A stretch of 64,000 bases of DNA, taken from positions 52,778-116,777 of the forward strand of contig JAKOXH010000058.1 of assembly GCA_029781135.1 (NCBI GenBank), in the 5' to 3' direction. The position numbers and the translations under genes are program-made. Origin of the DNA: Planctomycetota bacterium (GTDB lineage: Bacteria; Planctomycetota; Planctomycetia; Pirellulales; Lacipirellulaceae). This document shows positions 32,578 through 42,056 of the stretch, one piece after another (positions within the stretch are counted from its first letter, which is position 1; each line of letters opens with the position of its first letter). The notes beneath the pieces were generated by a model that was not told the origin of the DNA, made no database searches, and saw only the letters and a list, made by a program, of their open reading frames with translations.

Positions 32578-34443
32578 TCAATCGTTACGTTTTTGCTGCA
32601 AATCCGCCGTTGCCCGGTAAACTCGCTGCTCGCGGTCGGCCAAATCCTTGAGCGACTTGAGTAGTTCCGGCGTTTCCGCCTGATCGCCTTTGATCATTTC
32701 GCCGTAGGTTTGCGTCCTCTTATTGATACGCATTTGGAGCGAGCGGATCATCTTGAGCTCCGCCAATTTATCGACCAACGGCATTTCGCCTGGCTGCCCG
32801 GCCATGGGCTGCTGCCCCGGCGGCGTGCGCTTCTTTTCCAGGTCTTTGATCGACTTGTCGAGCGCGGCGATTGTCTCTTCAAGCGCCGCGATAATGTCTT
32901 GCTCGATGGCCTGCGTGATCTTGTCCACCTTCACCGCCGCCAGTCGTTCGGCCACCTGTCGCATGTCGTCGCGCATCTGGTCGATCGCCTCCGGGAACGC
33001 CACCGACGACCCCTCCTCGTGCAGCAACGAAAGTGCCTTCTCCACTTCGTGAACCAGCTGCGTTTCCTCACGGCTTAGTTTGGCCGATTCAATTTCATGA
33101 TCGTGCGTGCGCTGCGCCGCCGCCACTTGGTCGATTCGCACCGTACCATCGTAAATGGCCGTTTGCATTTCCAACATTTTGCGAAAGCGCGCGGCAAGCT
33201 GAGTGAGCGTGCGTTCGAGTTCCTCTTCACGCAATTGCCGCAACACACGTTCTAGTTCCGCCTTCGCCTGTTCGAGTTGTTTGATGGCCTCTTGCTGCGG
33301 CGCGGTTGCGCCCTCGCGTTTAGCCTGTTCCAGCTTCTTCTGAGCTTCCTCCATCCGCTTGTGGGCTTCCTTCAATTGCTTGGTCGCACGATCAGCTGGA
33401 TCTTTCGGATGCGGTAGCTGATCGTCCTTGTCGCCTGACGACTGTGAACCCTGCTGGCCCTGCGAAGGCGACTGTTGCGAATCTCCGGGCTGGCCCTGTT
33501 GACCGTCCTGGCCGTCGGACGGCTTGCCATCACTTGGCGCGCCACCTTCCGTGGGCTTTCCAGATGGCGAAGACTTACCAGGCTTGGAGTCGTCCGACTT
33601 GTCCAACTTAGAAGGAGTACCTTCCTTCGGTTGCTTTCCATTCTCGGCAGGCTCGGCATTACTTGGTTTCTTATCGCCGCGCTTCGCTTGGTCGCTCGGC
33701 TTGCCGTCCGATTTGTCACTCGGCGAAGATTGCTTCTTGTCTTTATCGCTACCCGACTCTTTCTTGCTGCCTTCGGTCTTGGAGATATCGCCACCGAGTT
33801 TCGCCGTGTCGGCCGCAATGCGCTGTTGGTCCTTGCCCAGCGGCGTGAGGTCGTCGCCGCCTTCGGTGCGGGCGCGAATGCTCTTCTGGTCGCGGATGAG
33901 GCGGCTTACTTCTTGCAGATATTTCTTAACCCGATCGCGCTGCGAATTGAGCTCATTGTCTCGATCCGCTTTGAGCAAGAGCGCAAGCAATCCATCGAGT
34001 TCCTTTTGCAGGTCGGTTTGATTCTTCGCGGCCGCGGATAGCCGCTCATCTTGCAACAACTTCACAATCGACTCGAATCGCACATTGATATCCTGCTCGC
34101 GGCTCTGCGCGATGGCCTCGCGTAACAACTTCGCCCGTCGCGGGTCGCTCGTGGCCGACAGTTCCGCCAATCGCCCCACCACTTCTTCTAGCCGCTTGTA
34201 ACGATCGGCCAACCGCGCTTGCTCGACAGACAGGTCGTCGCCCGGCTTTGCGGTGGCAGCAGCCGGCGCGCCGTCGGATGCCGGGACGCCTTTCGGCTTG
34301 GCAGCAGGAGTTTCCGCCGGTGAGTTTTCCGCCGGCTGTGCCTTCGCGGCCAGTGGATCAACCGGCGGCGGTTGCGAGAACGCAAGACCGGCCGGTGCGG
34401 CCAGCAACAACATGAAGCCCATGATTGTGTAAGTTTGCTTCAT
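32578..34443 (-). CDS. Exported coiled-coil protein (cluster B)
   Basis: 621 residues from ATG 34443, which starts a signal peptide (MKQTYTIMGFMLLLAAPAGL). A longer frame to 34503 is possible. A long Ser/Lys/Asp/Pro-rich low-complexity region spans about 215-355 and is followed by a strong coiled coil (about 365-480). The C-terminal 70 residues (LAELKMIRSLQMRINKRTQT) match the end of the 1197-residue cluster A protein. In cluster A this domain is fused to the DUF4175-like part. Confidence 0.82.
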   Translation of the reverse strand: MKQTYTIMGFMLLLAAPAGLAFSQPPPVDPLAAKAQPAENSPAETPAAKPKGVPASDGAPAAATAKPGDDLSVEQARLADRYKRLEEVVGRLAELSATSDPRRAKLLREAIAQSREQDINVRFESIVKLLQDERLSAAAKNQTDLQKELDGLLALLLKADRDNELNSQRDRVKKYLQEVSRLIRDQKSIRARTEGGDDLTPLGKDQQRIAADTAKLGGDISKTEGSKKESGSDKDKKQSSPSDKSDGKPSDQAKRGDKKPSNAEPAENGKQPKEGTPSKLDKSDDSKPGKSSPSGKPTEGGAPSDGKPSDGQDGQQGQPGDSQQSPSQGQQGSQSSGDKDDQLPHPKDPADRATKQLKEAHKRMEEAQKKLEQAKREGATAPQQEAIKQLEQAKAELERVLRQLREEELERTLTQLAARFRKMLEMQTAIYDGTVRIDQVAAAQRTHDHEIESAKLSREETQLVHEVEKALSLLHEEGSSVAFPEAIDQMRDDMRQVAERLAAVKVDKITQAIEQDIIAALEETIAALDKSIKDLEKKRTPPGQQPMAGQPGEMPLVDKLAELKMIRSLQMRINKRTQTYGEMIKGDQAETPELLKSLKDLADREQRVYRATADLQQKRND

Positions 34444-34507
34444 TCTTGATTTCAACAACAGAAAAGAGTCGCTCATCAACCTGGAGAGTGATTTCAACTG
34501 CAACTTC

Positions 34508-36790
34508 TCACTCGAACACGCTCTTCAACTTGTCCTTTTGGCGTTCCTTCGTGCGGCGATTGATTTCTTCCTGATCGGTGATGATCCCGCGGAGCAGGGC
34601 CACCACTTCATTATACGTTTCGAGCTCAAGCATTTTGTCGAGCACTTGTCGCATGGCCACGAGCGTGGCGTCGGCCTGGGCAATCGCCTTCTTCAGTTCG
34701 GTCGCCGTGGCGGCCGTGTCTTCCAACCGGCTTTCGACCAATTTTAACTGCGTGGCGAGTTCCGGCAGCCGCTCTTCGGCAATTTGATGCAGCGGGCGGG
34801 CAATTTGTTCCCCCAGACGGCTCTTTAAATCCGGATTTTCGATCCGATTGTTCGTCAATTCAGCCCCCAAGTCGTCGAACGACTCGGCCACGCCCTTCAC
34901 TTCGTCGGCCGCCTGCACGACATTTTGCAGCGACCCGGCCACGCGCAACCGCCGGCGTGAAAGCATTCGCTCGGCCGTCACCGCCCCATCGGCTGGCTTC
35001 GCCGCGGGATCATCTGGCTTCTTCGCATCGGCCGCGGGTGCAGGCTCAGCCGTATTGGCGTTCGTGTCGTTCGATTGCACGCGGTTCAACAAGTTGCGCG
35101 TGTCGGTGAGCTTTTCATAAAGCGATTCGAATCGCTGCCGCAGCGCAAGTTCGCGACGTTCGAGCAGTGCGAGCAACTCCGAAACCGTCACCACATCCAG
35201 CGTAAACTGCTGACTACTGCCCGCCCGTGGCTCCTTCGAAAGGTTGTAGCGATCGGTCGCCTTCAATGTGAGCGTAAATCGCTGTTTCGGTTTAAGCTCC
35301 AAAACTCGCTGGCCGGTTTGCGGATTGGTGGCCCGCGTGTCGAATGCGTCCAGCTTATCCACCGAAGGCTCGCCGCTCGGCTGTTGTGCCAGCGGACGTT
35401 GCTGCAACAACCCCGCATCGACTTGATAATCGTACCACACCCGGTCGAGGCCATAGTCGTCGGTCACTTTGCCCACCACGGGCAAAATCGCCTCGGGCGT
35501 GATGGCCGAGCCGATTCCCGCCAGCCGCACGGCCACCTGTGGCACATCATCCTTAACGACCGCGAGGGAAACGCGATATGGCTCCCGCGCCGCGACGCCG
35601 TCCGTATCGGTAACGCTCACAACAAGCACATCATCCGATGTAAACGTGCCGTAATCCCATTGCAGCTTCTGGCTGGCGGTGCCCGCAAACGGGACCGTCA
35701 CATCCTGCTGAGTCTTGGCACAATGCGCGCGGGCCACCGTAAGCGGCTTCGTGGACGACGCATGCAGTACCAGTTTTGTTCCCTCGGGAATACGCATTCC
35801 CCCCGTCACCGGCAGGCGACGTGCTTCCCGATGCAGATACTCCGGATACGTGCACTCTATTTCGAGCGCGTACAATTCGGGTCGATCGACGACCTGCAGA
35901 TGTAGGTCGCGCACGCGATCATCGCCCCCAACAATATCAAAATCCATGTTGCCGGCCACATGCTTGAACTCGTAGCGAAAGAGTTGGTAGTCGCCTTGAG
36001 TCGTGGCGTCACCGACACGCGTGAGCATATCGCGGCCGCGACGGCCATCGGCCAGACGAAAGCGAATTTCCACTTCATCCGGCGCCTCGTAGCCATCCGT
36101 CCGCGCGTGCACCAAGAGTTCCAGGTCATCATCCTGTGCGAGTTTGTGCGTCCGCCTCCCTTCGGCATCCGGCGGAAAGCCGACGACTTCGAGTTGCACT
36201 CGCCGCGGCCACGGTTCATCGCTCAGCGCCAGGCGCTGCAGCCAGAAACCAAATGTGTCGCGCGAACCGATCGCAAACACAATAACTGATAAGACCAGCG
36301 CACTAGCGAGACCGATCGCTCGAAAGAGCGGGCGGCGGTCGAACAACTCACCGACCGGCAGGCTCGTCACCGCCTCATTGGCCATTTGAGTTGTATTGCC
36401 AAGAAATTCGGGGTGAAACTCAGCGGCGCGTTCCGGTGAATTGGCAGCTTCGACTGCCGTAATTAGTTGTTCATTCAGTTGCGGAAAGCGGCGTTCCAAG
36501 AGCAGGGCCGCCGCCCCATCAGAAATGGGCACAAATGCCCGCCGCAACAGATAGCGATAGGCCACGACCAGCGCAACGACAACGGCCGCCGCTATCGCCA
36601 TCTGCCGCGTCTTGACCGACGGCTCAAACAACCAGTCGGCCGCCAGCCCCAGCCAGAACATCAACCCGACGACCGCAATGACGATCGCCAACCCCTCCCC
36701 CCAGACATACGCACGAATCCGCCGCCGCACGCCGGCCAGCACGCCGCGGATGGCTGAGGGGAGTTCGAGCTGGGGAATGGTATTGGTCAT
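34508..36790 (-). CDS. DUF4175-like membrane protein (cluster B)
   Basis: 760 residues. Three N-terminal membrane helices (about 33-55, 65-83, 150-168) bracket a conserved ALLLERRFPQLNEQLITAVE, matching the cluster A protein ARRVESHFPQLHDALASAIE. A beta-rich exported region and a C-terminal helical region (about 590-760) follow, ending in a basic tail. It corresponds to the N-terminal half of the fused cluster A protein. The next gene downstream, 64 bases away, supplies the coiled-coil half. Confidence 0.85.
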   Translation of the reverse strand: MTNTIPQLELPSAIRGVLAGVRRRIRAYVWGEGLAIVIAVVGLMFWLGLAADWLFEPSVKTRQMAIAAAVVVALVVAYRYLLRRAFVPISDGAAALLLERRFPQLNEQLITAVEAANSPERAAEFHPEFLGNTTQMANEAVTSLPVGELFDRRPLFRAIGLASALVLSVIVFAIGSRDTFGFWLQRLALSDEPWPRRVQLEVVGFPPDAEGRRTHKLAQDDDLELLVHARTDGYEAPDEVEIRFRLADGRRGRDMLTRVGDATTQGDYQLFRYEFKHVAGNMDFDIVGGDDRVRDLHLQVVDRPELYALEIECTYPEYLHREARRLPVTGGMRIPEGTKLVLHASSTKPLTVARAHCAKTQQDVTVPFAGTASQKLQWDYGTFTSDDVLVVSVTDTDGVAAREPYRVSLAVVKDDVPQVAVRLAGIGSAITPEAILPVVGKVTDDYGLDRVWYDYQVDAGLLQQRPLAQQPSGEPSVDKLDAFDTRATNPQTGQRVLELKPKQRFTLTLKATDRYNLSKEPRAGSSQQFTLDVVTVSELLALLERRELALRQRFESLYEKLTDTRNLLNRVQSNDTNANTAEPAPAADAKKPDDPAAKPADGAVTAERMLSRRRLRVAGSLQNVVQAADEVKGVAESFDDLGAELTNNRIENPDLKSRLGEQIARPLHQIAEERLPELATQLKLVESRLEDTAATATELKKAIAQADATLVAMRQVLDKMLELETYNEVVALLRGIITDQEEINRRTKERQKDKLKSVFE

Positions 36791-36813
36791 GCCTGTGTGA
36801 TGATAAGATGTTC

Positions 36814-37006
36814 GATTTGTGATTTAAGATTTATGATTGACGATTTAGATCGGACTGCTGAATGTGCGGGTGCCACTGCTGGCTTGCCCAGCAGTGTAGC
36901 GCTGGTGCCCGGGTTCCACTGCTGGACGAGCCAGCAGTGGCACACTTTATCAATCTGAACCTCAATAAATCATCAATCTGAAATCTTAAATCATAAATCT
37001 TAAATC
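36814..37006 (-). repeat. Nested palindromic repeat between cluster B vWA and DUF4175-like genes
   Basis: Outer arms GATTTAAGATTTATGA (36821-36836) and its exact reverse complement (36991-37006) enclose two hairpins, CACTGCTGG/CCAGCAGTG (36874-36896) and CCACTGCTGG/CCAGCAGTGG (36917-36940). The architecture parallels that at 4477-4756. It fills the gap before the vWA gene stop. Confidence 0.82.
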
Positions 37007-37013
37007 CCCTTCC

Positions 37014-39635
37014 TTACGCTAGCCTGTTCAGTCGCCGCACGATCCACTCCAAGAACAGCGAACCAGCGATGACGCCCAGCAGCCAGTGCATCTGCGCTTT
37101 CGCAAAGTCCTTGTCTGGCGCACCTTTTACGACTTTCACTTCGGCCCGGCTCTTGATCGCTTGCCCCAGTGGTGGCGTGGCCCCTTCGCCATGAATTGCC
37201 GCGGAAAGCTGTTTGTAATAAATCCCGCCCGAGTCCTTGGCAATCGCCGAGAGCAGCGCATCGTTCCGCTCGGCGTGCGTTCGCTCCAAATCGGGCACAC
37301 GCACCTGCAGATAACGGCTCAGCGGCTCCTCACTTCCCCCTGGTATCGGCAACGCCAACTGATACGTGCCTTCCTGCAAAACGGTCGCCTGGCCCATGTA
37401 CATGCCCGGCCGCTCGGTTTCCGCGGTCAGTTTCACGGGCTCATTGGTGCCATCGGGCCTCAGCAGTTGAGCCGTCACACTATCCGTCGTCAACGGTTTG
37501 TGCTGGGGATCGGAGAGTCTCGCCCGAACGACCACGCTCTCACCCAATTCGTAACGATCACGCTCGACGAGCAGCGCCCCGCGCGAGGAGCCCCGCAGAA
37601 TGCGGCCCTGGCTCACATGGCGAATCAGCTTCGTGTACAACACCTCGAAGTAAGTCGGATCTTCATGCCGCAGCCGCCACATTTCGCCGCTGCCCATGTA
37701 AAAGACCTGGCCGGCACCGTAAAACTGACTGGCGAAGAACACCGGCCGTTGGTTGGCACTACCGGTTTCTGGGTTTGAAAACCGCGCGTACACCGTCGCC
37801 CCCGGTTTTTCGCCCTTCACGCTGAAGCAGCCGAAGACGCCAGGAAAACGATCCCACGCCGCTTCACTGTCGGCCGCGTTCTTGCCGGTCCACAAAAACT
37901 TGGCCTCGCGGCCTGCCCGCTCCATCGCCAGCGGCCACGGCGTCTCGCCGCCGGCCTTGTTGTCATCGAGCAGCGTGAGGCGATTCTGAAAAATCACCGG
38001 ATAAATATCGCGCAGCTTGGCATGTTCGGTACTGCGAATCCACTTCGGCATTTCGATCGGCCCCGCCACGGCGATCATGCCGCCGGCCTCTTCCGAAATC
38101 CACTTCCCGACAAGCGCCACCTGGGCAGCATCCAATTTCGTCCAATCCGGGTCGAACGCCACGAGGCAATCGTATTGATATAGCTCATCGGCCGTGCTCG
38201 GAAAGTGGTCGAGAATCTTGTTTGCGTCTTGCGAAATGCCAGCCTGAGCAGTCTGTAAGTACACATCCGTAATCATCGTGGCGTCGCGATGCAACTGATT
38301 GCGGAGGAACTGGTAATCGCGCATCGGGCCGCTAGCGAACAGCAGCACATGCGTCTTCCGATCCACGATTTCGATTTCCGCCTCGCGCGAGTTATCGCGC
38401 GGGTTGCCATCGTCGGCCGGCGGCTTCACGCGCAGCTGAAAGACGAACGTGCCCGGCTGGCCCGGCTCCGTATCAAACGCAATCGGCACCATTTCGCCAT
38501 CCTTGCCCAGCGCGACACGTTGCGACGCGATGGGGCTGCCCGTACCGGCCGGGTCCTGCGTGCGGCGACGCACCAGTTCCACATCGACCGATTGCCCCGC
38601 GTACCCGTTCGCCTGCAGATAGCCAGTTACATTGAGCGTGTCGTTCGGAAACGCGCGCGTCGGCACGACGAGGTCACGAATCGACACATTCCGTTGGCTC
38701 GCCAGCGAACCAACGCCGACCGTGAATACCGGAACCTTCGCCGGCTGGGCAGCTTCCACCGCCGCACTTGGCTCGATTCCCGCGTTATTCGCCCCGTCGG
38801 AAATGACGACCACGCCCGCCAGCGGCGCATCGCGATACAACCGCAACTCATCCGCCAGCGCCTGCCCCAGCCGCGTTTGCGTGCCACGCGGTTGTAGTTC
38901 CTTGGACCAAGCGGATGGGGCGAGGGTCGAGGGTCGAGGGTCGAGTGAGGGATTCTGTGCATCGGCCTTTTTGATTTCGTCTTCTGGCCCTCGACCCTCG
39001 ACGCTCGACCCTCCACTCTTCACCAACGTCACCACCGGTTCGACTTCCTTATCAAACCGCGCCACGTTGACGTCGTGCGTCTTTCGTAGCTCGCTCACCA
39101 GCGGACTCGTCGTGAGGGCGTCGATGACCGATTTAATCCGCGTTGCCCCGCTATCGGCCGAATTCTCATTCTCGCTGAGCCCCATGCTTTGGCTCACATC
39201 CACCAGCACGGCAACTTGCGAATTATGAACGATCTCCCGCGTCGTCCGCCGTTCGATGCCGAGAAAGAAGATGATCAAACCGGCGAGTGCCAGGCACCGC
39301 AACAGCATCACCCCCCAGCGCGCCCCGCGACCCAACTCGATCGCATCGCGCCGATAGATTTGCCACACCACCGCCGCCAGGGCAATGCAACCCGCCGCGA
39401 TGAGCGCCGCTGGCAATCGCTCATCATCATACGAATGCAGACGAGAGATCTCATAAACAACTCGTTCCGTCGCATCGCCGCCGGTCGTTGCGGCAGTTGC
39501 CGCGCGCGACTCAATCGCTGCATCAGCAGCAGGAACCGAGTGCAGCAGGAAGGCGACACAAAACCCCCAGCATGTAAACCTCAATCTCAAATCTGAAATC
39601 CGCAAATCCTGAAATACTTTGCCCGGCAGGTTCAT
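37014..39635 (-). CDS. Large vWA/GATase-like membrane protein (cluster B)
   Basis: 873 residues, paralogue of the 814-residue cluster A protein. N-terminal helices (residues about 19-40, 75-93 and 108-124) precede a vWA domain with metal site DVSQS in VAVLVDVSQSMG near residue 145. A second export-side half contains PMRDYQFLRNQLHRD near residues 436-450, matching the amidotransferase-like part in cluster A, and QFYGAGQVFYMGSGEMWRLR near residue 650. A C-terminal helix (WLLGVIAGSLFLEWIV) anchors it. An in-frame repeat insertion encodes SSVEGRGPEDE to SLDPRPSTLAPS around residues 210-240. Overlaps the BatA-like gene by four bases. Confidence 0.87.
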   Translation of the reverse strand: MNLPGKVFQDLRISDLRLRFTCWGFCVAFLLHSVPAADAAIESRAATAATTGGDATERVVYEISRLHSYDDERLPAALIAAGCIALAAVVWQIYRRDAIELGRGARWGVMLLRCLALAGLIIFFLGIERRTTREIVHNSQVAVLVDVSQSMGLSENENSADSGATRIKSVIDALTTSPLVSELRKTHDVNVARFDKEVEPVVTLVKSGGSSVEGRGPEDEIKKADAQNPSLDPRPSTLAPSAWSKELQPRGTQTRLGQALADELRLYRDAPLAGVVVISDGANNAGIEPSAAVEAAQPAKVPVFTVGVGSLASQRNVSIRDLVVPTRAFPNDTLNVTGYLQANGYAGQSVDVELVRRRTQDPAGTGSPIASQRVALGKDGEMVPIAFDTEPGQPGTFVFQLRVKPPADDGNPRDNSREAEIEIVDRKTHVLLFASGPMRDYQFLRNQLHRDATMITDVYLQTAQAGISQDANKILDHFPSTADELYQYDCLVAFDPDWTKLDAAQVALVGKWISEEAGGMIAVAGPIEMPKWIRSTEHAKLRDIYPVIFQNRLTLLDDNKAGGETPWPLAMERAGREAKFLWTGKNAADSEAAWDRFPGVFGCFSVKGEKPGATVYARFSNPETGSANQRPVFFASQFYGAGQVFYMGSGEMWRLRHEDPTYFEVLYTKLIRHVSQGRILRGSSRGALLVERDRYELGESVVVRARLSDPQHKPLTTDSVTAQLLRPDGTNEPVKLTAETERPGMYMGQATVLQEGTYQLALPIPGGSEEPLSRYLQVRVPDLERTHAERNDALLSAIAKDSGGIYYKQLSAAIHGEGATPPLGQAIKSRAEVKVVKGAPDKDFAKAQMHWLLGVIAGSLFLEWIVRRLNRLA
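38921..39015 (-). repeat. GTCGAGG tandem palindrome inside vWA coding sequence
   Basis: Tandem GGGTCGA units (38921-38950) and inverted CCCTCGA units (38987-39015) form a large hairpin that stays in frame in the minus-strand gene. The cluster A paralogue lacks this segment. Confidence 0.75.
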
Positions 39636-41953
39636 TTCCGACCTCCCGCTAAGGGCTGCAAATGATAACTCGCGATGTAACCCAGCAGCTGTTCCACGAG
39701 CAACAGCACAATGAGAGCCACCAACAACGCATCGCCCATTTGAAAGCCGGCGAGTTGCTGGGCGTCGAGCGACATCTCGCGCGCGTCGTGCAATTGAACT
39801 TCCACACCCGCCAGTTGACGCGTAAGCTCCGGCGTCGCAGTTAAGGCGAGGTCGCCTTCAGCGACCGGCGGATTGACGGCAAACACACGCCGCTCGACCG
39901 GCCCCTTCACCGACTGCAACTGCACTTCATAAATCCCGCTCTCGGCGAGATTCTCAAGCTTCGCCGTCAGTTGCTTGTTCGCCAACGTCGCCTCGACCGC
40001 AATCTCAGGCCGCGCGAGAGATGTTCGTCGTGTCGACGGCACCCCCGGCGAGGTCGCTTCAGCGACCGGGGCGGCAGCCCCCGTTCCAGCACTCCGCCCC
40101 GCCTCCTGTTTCGGCAACAAAAACCGGAACTGCGGATCGTACTTTCCTTCTTCCACCGATACGACCAGGTTATCGCCAATCGCCAGCAGCGGATCGCGAT
40201 CGTGCGCTACCGCCAGGTAACTCGCCAATTCATTCGCCAGCACTGGAAACGCCGGATTCAGCGTCCAGTTGGTCCAGCGCCCCAGCGGCGTATCGCCCGT
40301 TGAGAGTTTCGTGAGTTGGGCAATCACCCGCCCCTTGCCGAACTTCTTTTCAATCACCAGCGGCGCGTTGTTCCGCAAACGCGCGATAACTTGCGTGCTT
40401 CCATCCGCCGGTGGCCGCCAGTCATCCAGCAGTGCATAAAAATAGTCGACCGTCAGCAATGGCAAGAACCCGTTGCGACGCCCGGCGAAAATCTGAAAGA
40501 GCGGATGCTGTGTAACCTCGACATCGGGCGTGTTCTCGCCGTCACGATCCAAGAGCTGCGTGGGCAGTTTCAAGGGCGCGGGAAACAGGCCGGCACCGTT
40601 CGCATAAAGTCGGTCGTTGTAGAACGCGCGATCGGTCGTTGCCCCCACGCAAAACGCCACGCCGCCGCCGTTGCGAACGTACGATTCTAGGGCCTTCAGT
40701 TCATCGTCATTCAAATGCGGCACATCGAGCAAACACACGGCCGCCTGCTGGTTGAGCCGTTCAACATCCGCCAGAAACGACGCTGGCTCGACGTGCGGCT
40801 GCCAACCGGTATGTGTATTAGCACTGGGTGCGAGCGCCAATGAAAGTTGGCGGCCGCCCCGACCATCGGCCGAGCCATCAACAATGAGCACCGGTTTCGC
40901 GGCCGGCAGTTCGCAGGCATAGTAGCGATGGTTATCCACCGCCACCGCGTCGGCCGGTAACGTCGCCGCTAGCCAGTGGGCGCCCGTGCCGGCGAATTGC
41001 ACGCGAAACTTGTGCGTCACTTCACCCCGCGGCGCGATGTCATCAAGTACCAGCGCCGGCAACGCATCGCCGTCTTGTTCGAGTTGCACCGTCACGCCGC
41101 GCGCGGGCACGTCGCCATAATTCGCGACCGTGATCTCCATCCACATTTCCACGCCGGCCGCACGCACGCCCGAGACCGGCGTTAGCGACTTCACCGCCAG
41201 GTTCGGCCGCGCCTCGCGCACACAACGAATCAAATGAATCTGCGCAACATGCTCCTTGTCCTTCAAGTCGGCCAGCAGCTTGCCGATTTCCGTCGCGCTG
41301 CCAAACTGCCGAGCGCGAAAATCGCTCACCAAATACACAATCAGCGTTTGCTCTTTATCCTCGAGCGGCAACCGGGGAACCGCCTTGAGCGCATCCGCCG
41401 GACCGACATCCGTTTGCGATGCTTCCCAGGATGCCAACAGCGACTCCAACTTGCCGCGAAACGCCTCGTTAATCTGTTCCGCGTAAACCTTGGGTTGCGC
41501 GCCGGCCGAAAGCTTGGCCGCTTCCGAGAAGCGCAGCATGGTCACGAGCTGGCGATCCGATTGTTGCGCCGCCTGGTCCACAATCGCTTGTACGGCCCGC
41601 TTGCCTTCGTTGAGCGACGTGGTTTCGTTCCACCGGTCACTCATCGAGTAGCTGTCGTCGAGCAGCACCAGGTGATGCGTCGTTCCCCGTCCCAGCAGGC
41701 TCATCCATTCGTTTCGCAACACCAGGTGCGAGAGCATCAGCACGAGCACCGCGATCACCGCCATTCGCGTGAGCAACAGCAGCAGTTGCTTGAGCAGAAT
41801 CCAGCGCCGGTTGCGCCGCTGGCTTTCCAGCAAGAACTGCATCGCCGCCCATTTGATTCGCTGTTGCCGCCGCAAATTGATCAAGTGGATCAAAATGGGC
41901 ACGCCAATGAGCGGCAGGCCGACGGTCAGAAGTGTGGGAAATAAAAACGACAC
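39632..41953 (-). CDS. BatA-like vWA membrane protein (cluster B)
   Basis: 773 residues. N-terminal BatA pattern: a membrane helix with PILIHLINLRRQQRIKWAAM, then QFLLESQRRNRRW and a second helix, and a vWA domain with metal site DDSYS in VLLDDSYSMSDR near residue 100. Beta-rich domain and an amidotransferase-like part (GGGVAFCVGATTDRAFYND) follow, with a C-terminal helix (DALLVALIVLLLVEQLLGY). A palindrome shared with the PQQ gene is translated as VAEATSPGV near residue 635. Overlaps the next gene by four bases. Confidence 0.88.
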   Translation of the reverse strand: MSFLFPTLLTVGLPLIGVPILIHLINLRRQQRIKWAAMQFLLESQRRNRRWILLKQLLLLLTRMAVIAVLVLMLSHLVLRNEWMSLLGRGTTHHLVLLDDSYSMSDRWNETTSLNEGKRAVQAIVDQAAQQSDRQLVTMLRFSEAAKLSAGAQPKVYAEQINEAFRGKLESLLASWEASQTDVGPADALKAVPRLPLEDKEQTLIVYLVSDFRARQFGSATEIGKLLADLKDKEHVAQIHLIRCVREARPNLAVKSLTPVSGVRAAGVEMWMEITVANYGDVPARGVTVQLEQDGDALPALVLDDIAPRGEVTHKFRVQFAGTGAHWLAATLPADAVAVDNHRYYACELPAAKPVLIVDGSADGRGGRQLSLALAPSANTHTGWQPHVEPASFLADVERLNQQAAVCLLDVPHLNDDELKALESYVRNGGGVAFCVGATTDRAFYNDRLYANGAGLFPAPLKLPTQLLDRDGENTPDVEVTQHPLFQIFAGRRNGFLPLLTVDYFYALLDDWRPPADGSTQVIARLRNNAPLVIEKKFGKGRVIAQLTKLSTGDTPLGRWTNWTLNPAFPVLANELASYLAVAHDRDPLLAIGDNLVVSVEEGKYDPQFRFLLPKQEAGRSAGTGAAAPVAEATSPGVPSTRRTSLARPEIAVEATLANKQLTAKLENLAESGIYEVQLQSVKGPVERRVFAVNPPVAEGDLALTATPELTRQLAGVEVQLHDAREMSLDAQQLAGFQMGDALLVALIVLLLVEQLLGYIASYHLQPLAGGRK
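40052..40067 (-). repeat. Palindrome inside BatA-like coding sequence
   Basis: GGTCGCTTCAGCGACC on the plus strand, identical to 11368-11383. It lies in a Gly/Ala-rich linker before the last beta domain. Confidence 0.7.
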
Positions 41954-42056
41954 GATGCAATAGAACTATTGTGAATTGACCTACATATTGCAGTTTGAAC
42001 TCAGGAAATACTATTCCGAAATCTGCAATCTCAAATCTGAAATCCTAAATCCCCGC

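Noticed and set aside
35075..35905. 276-residue plus-strand open frame
   Set aside because: Antisense to the cluster B DUF4175-like gene, which has clear paralogy support.
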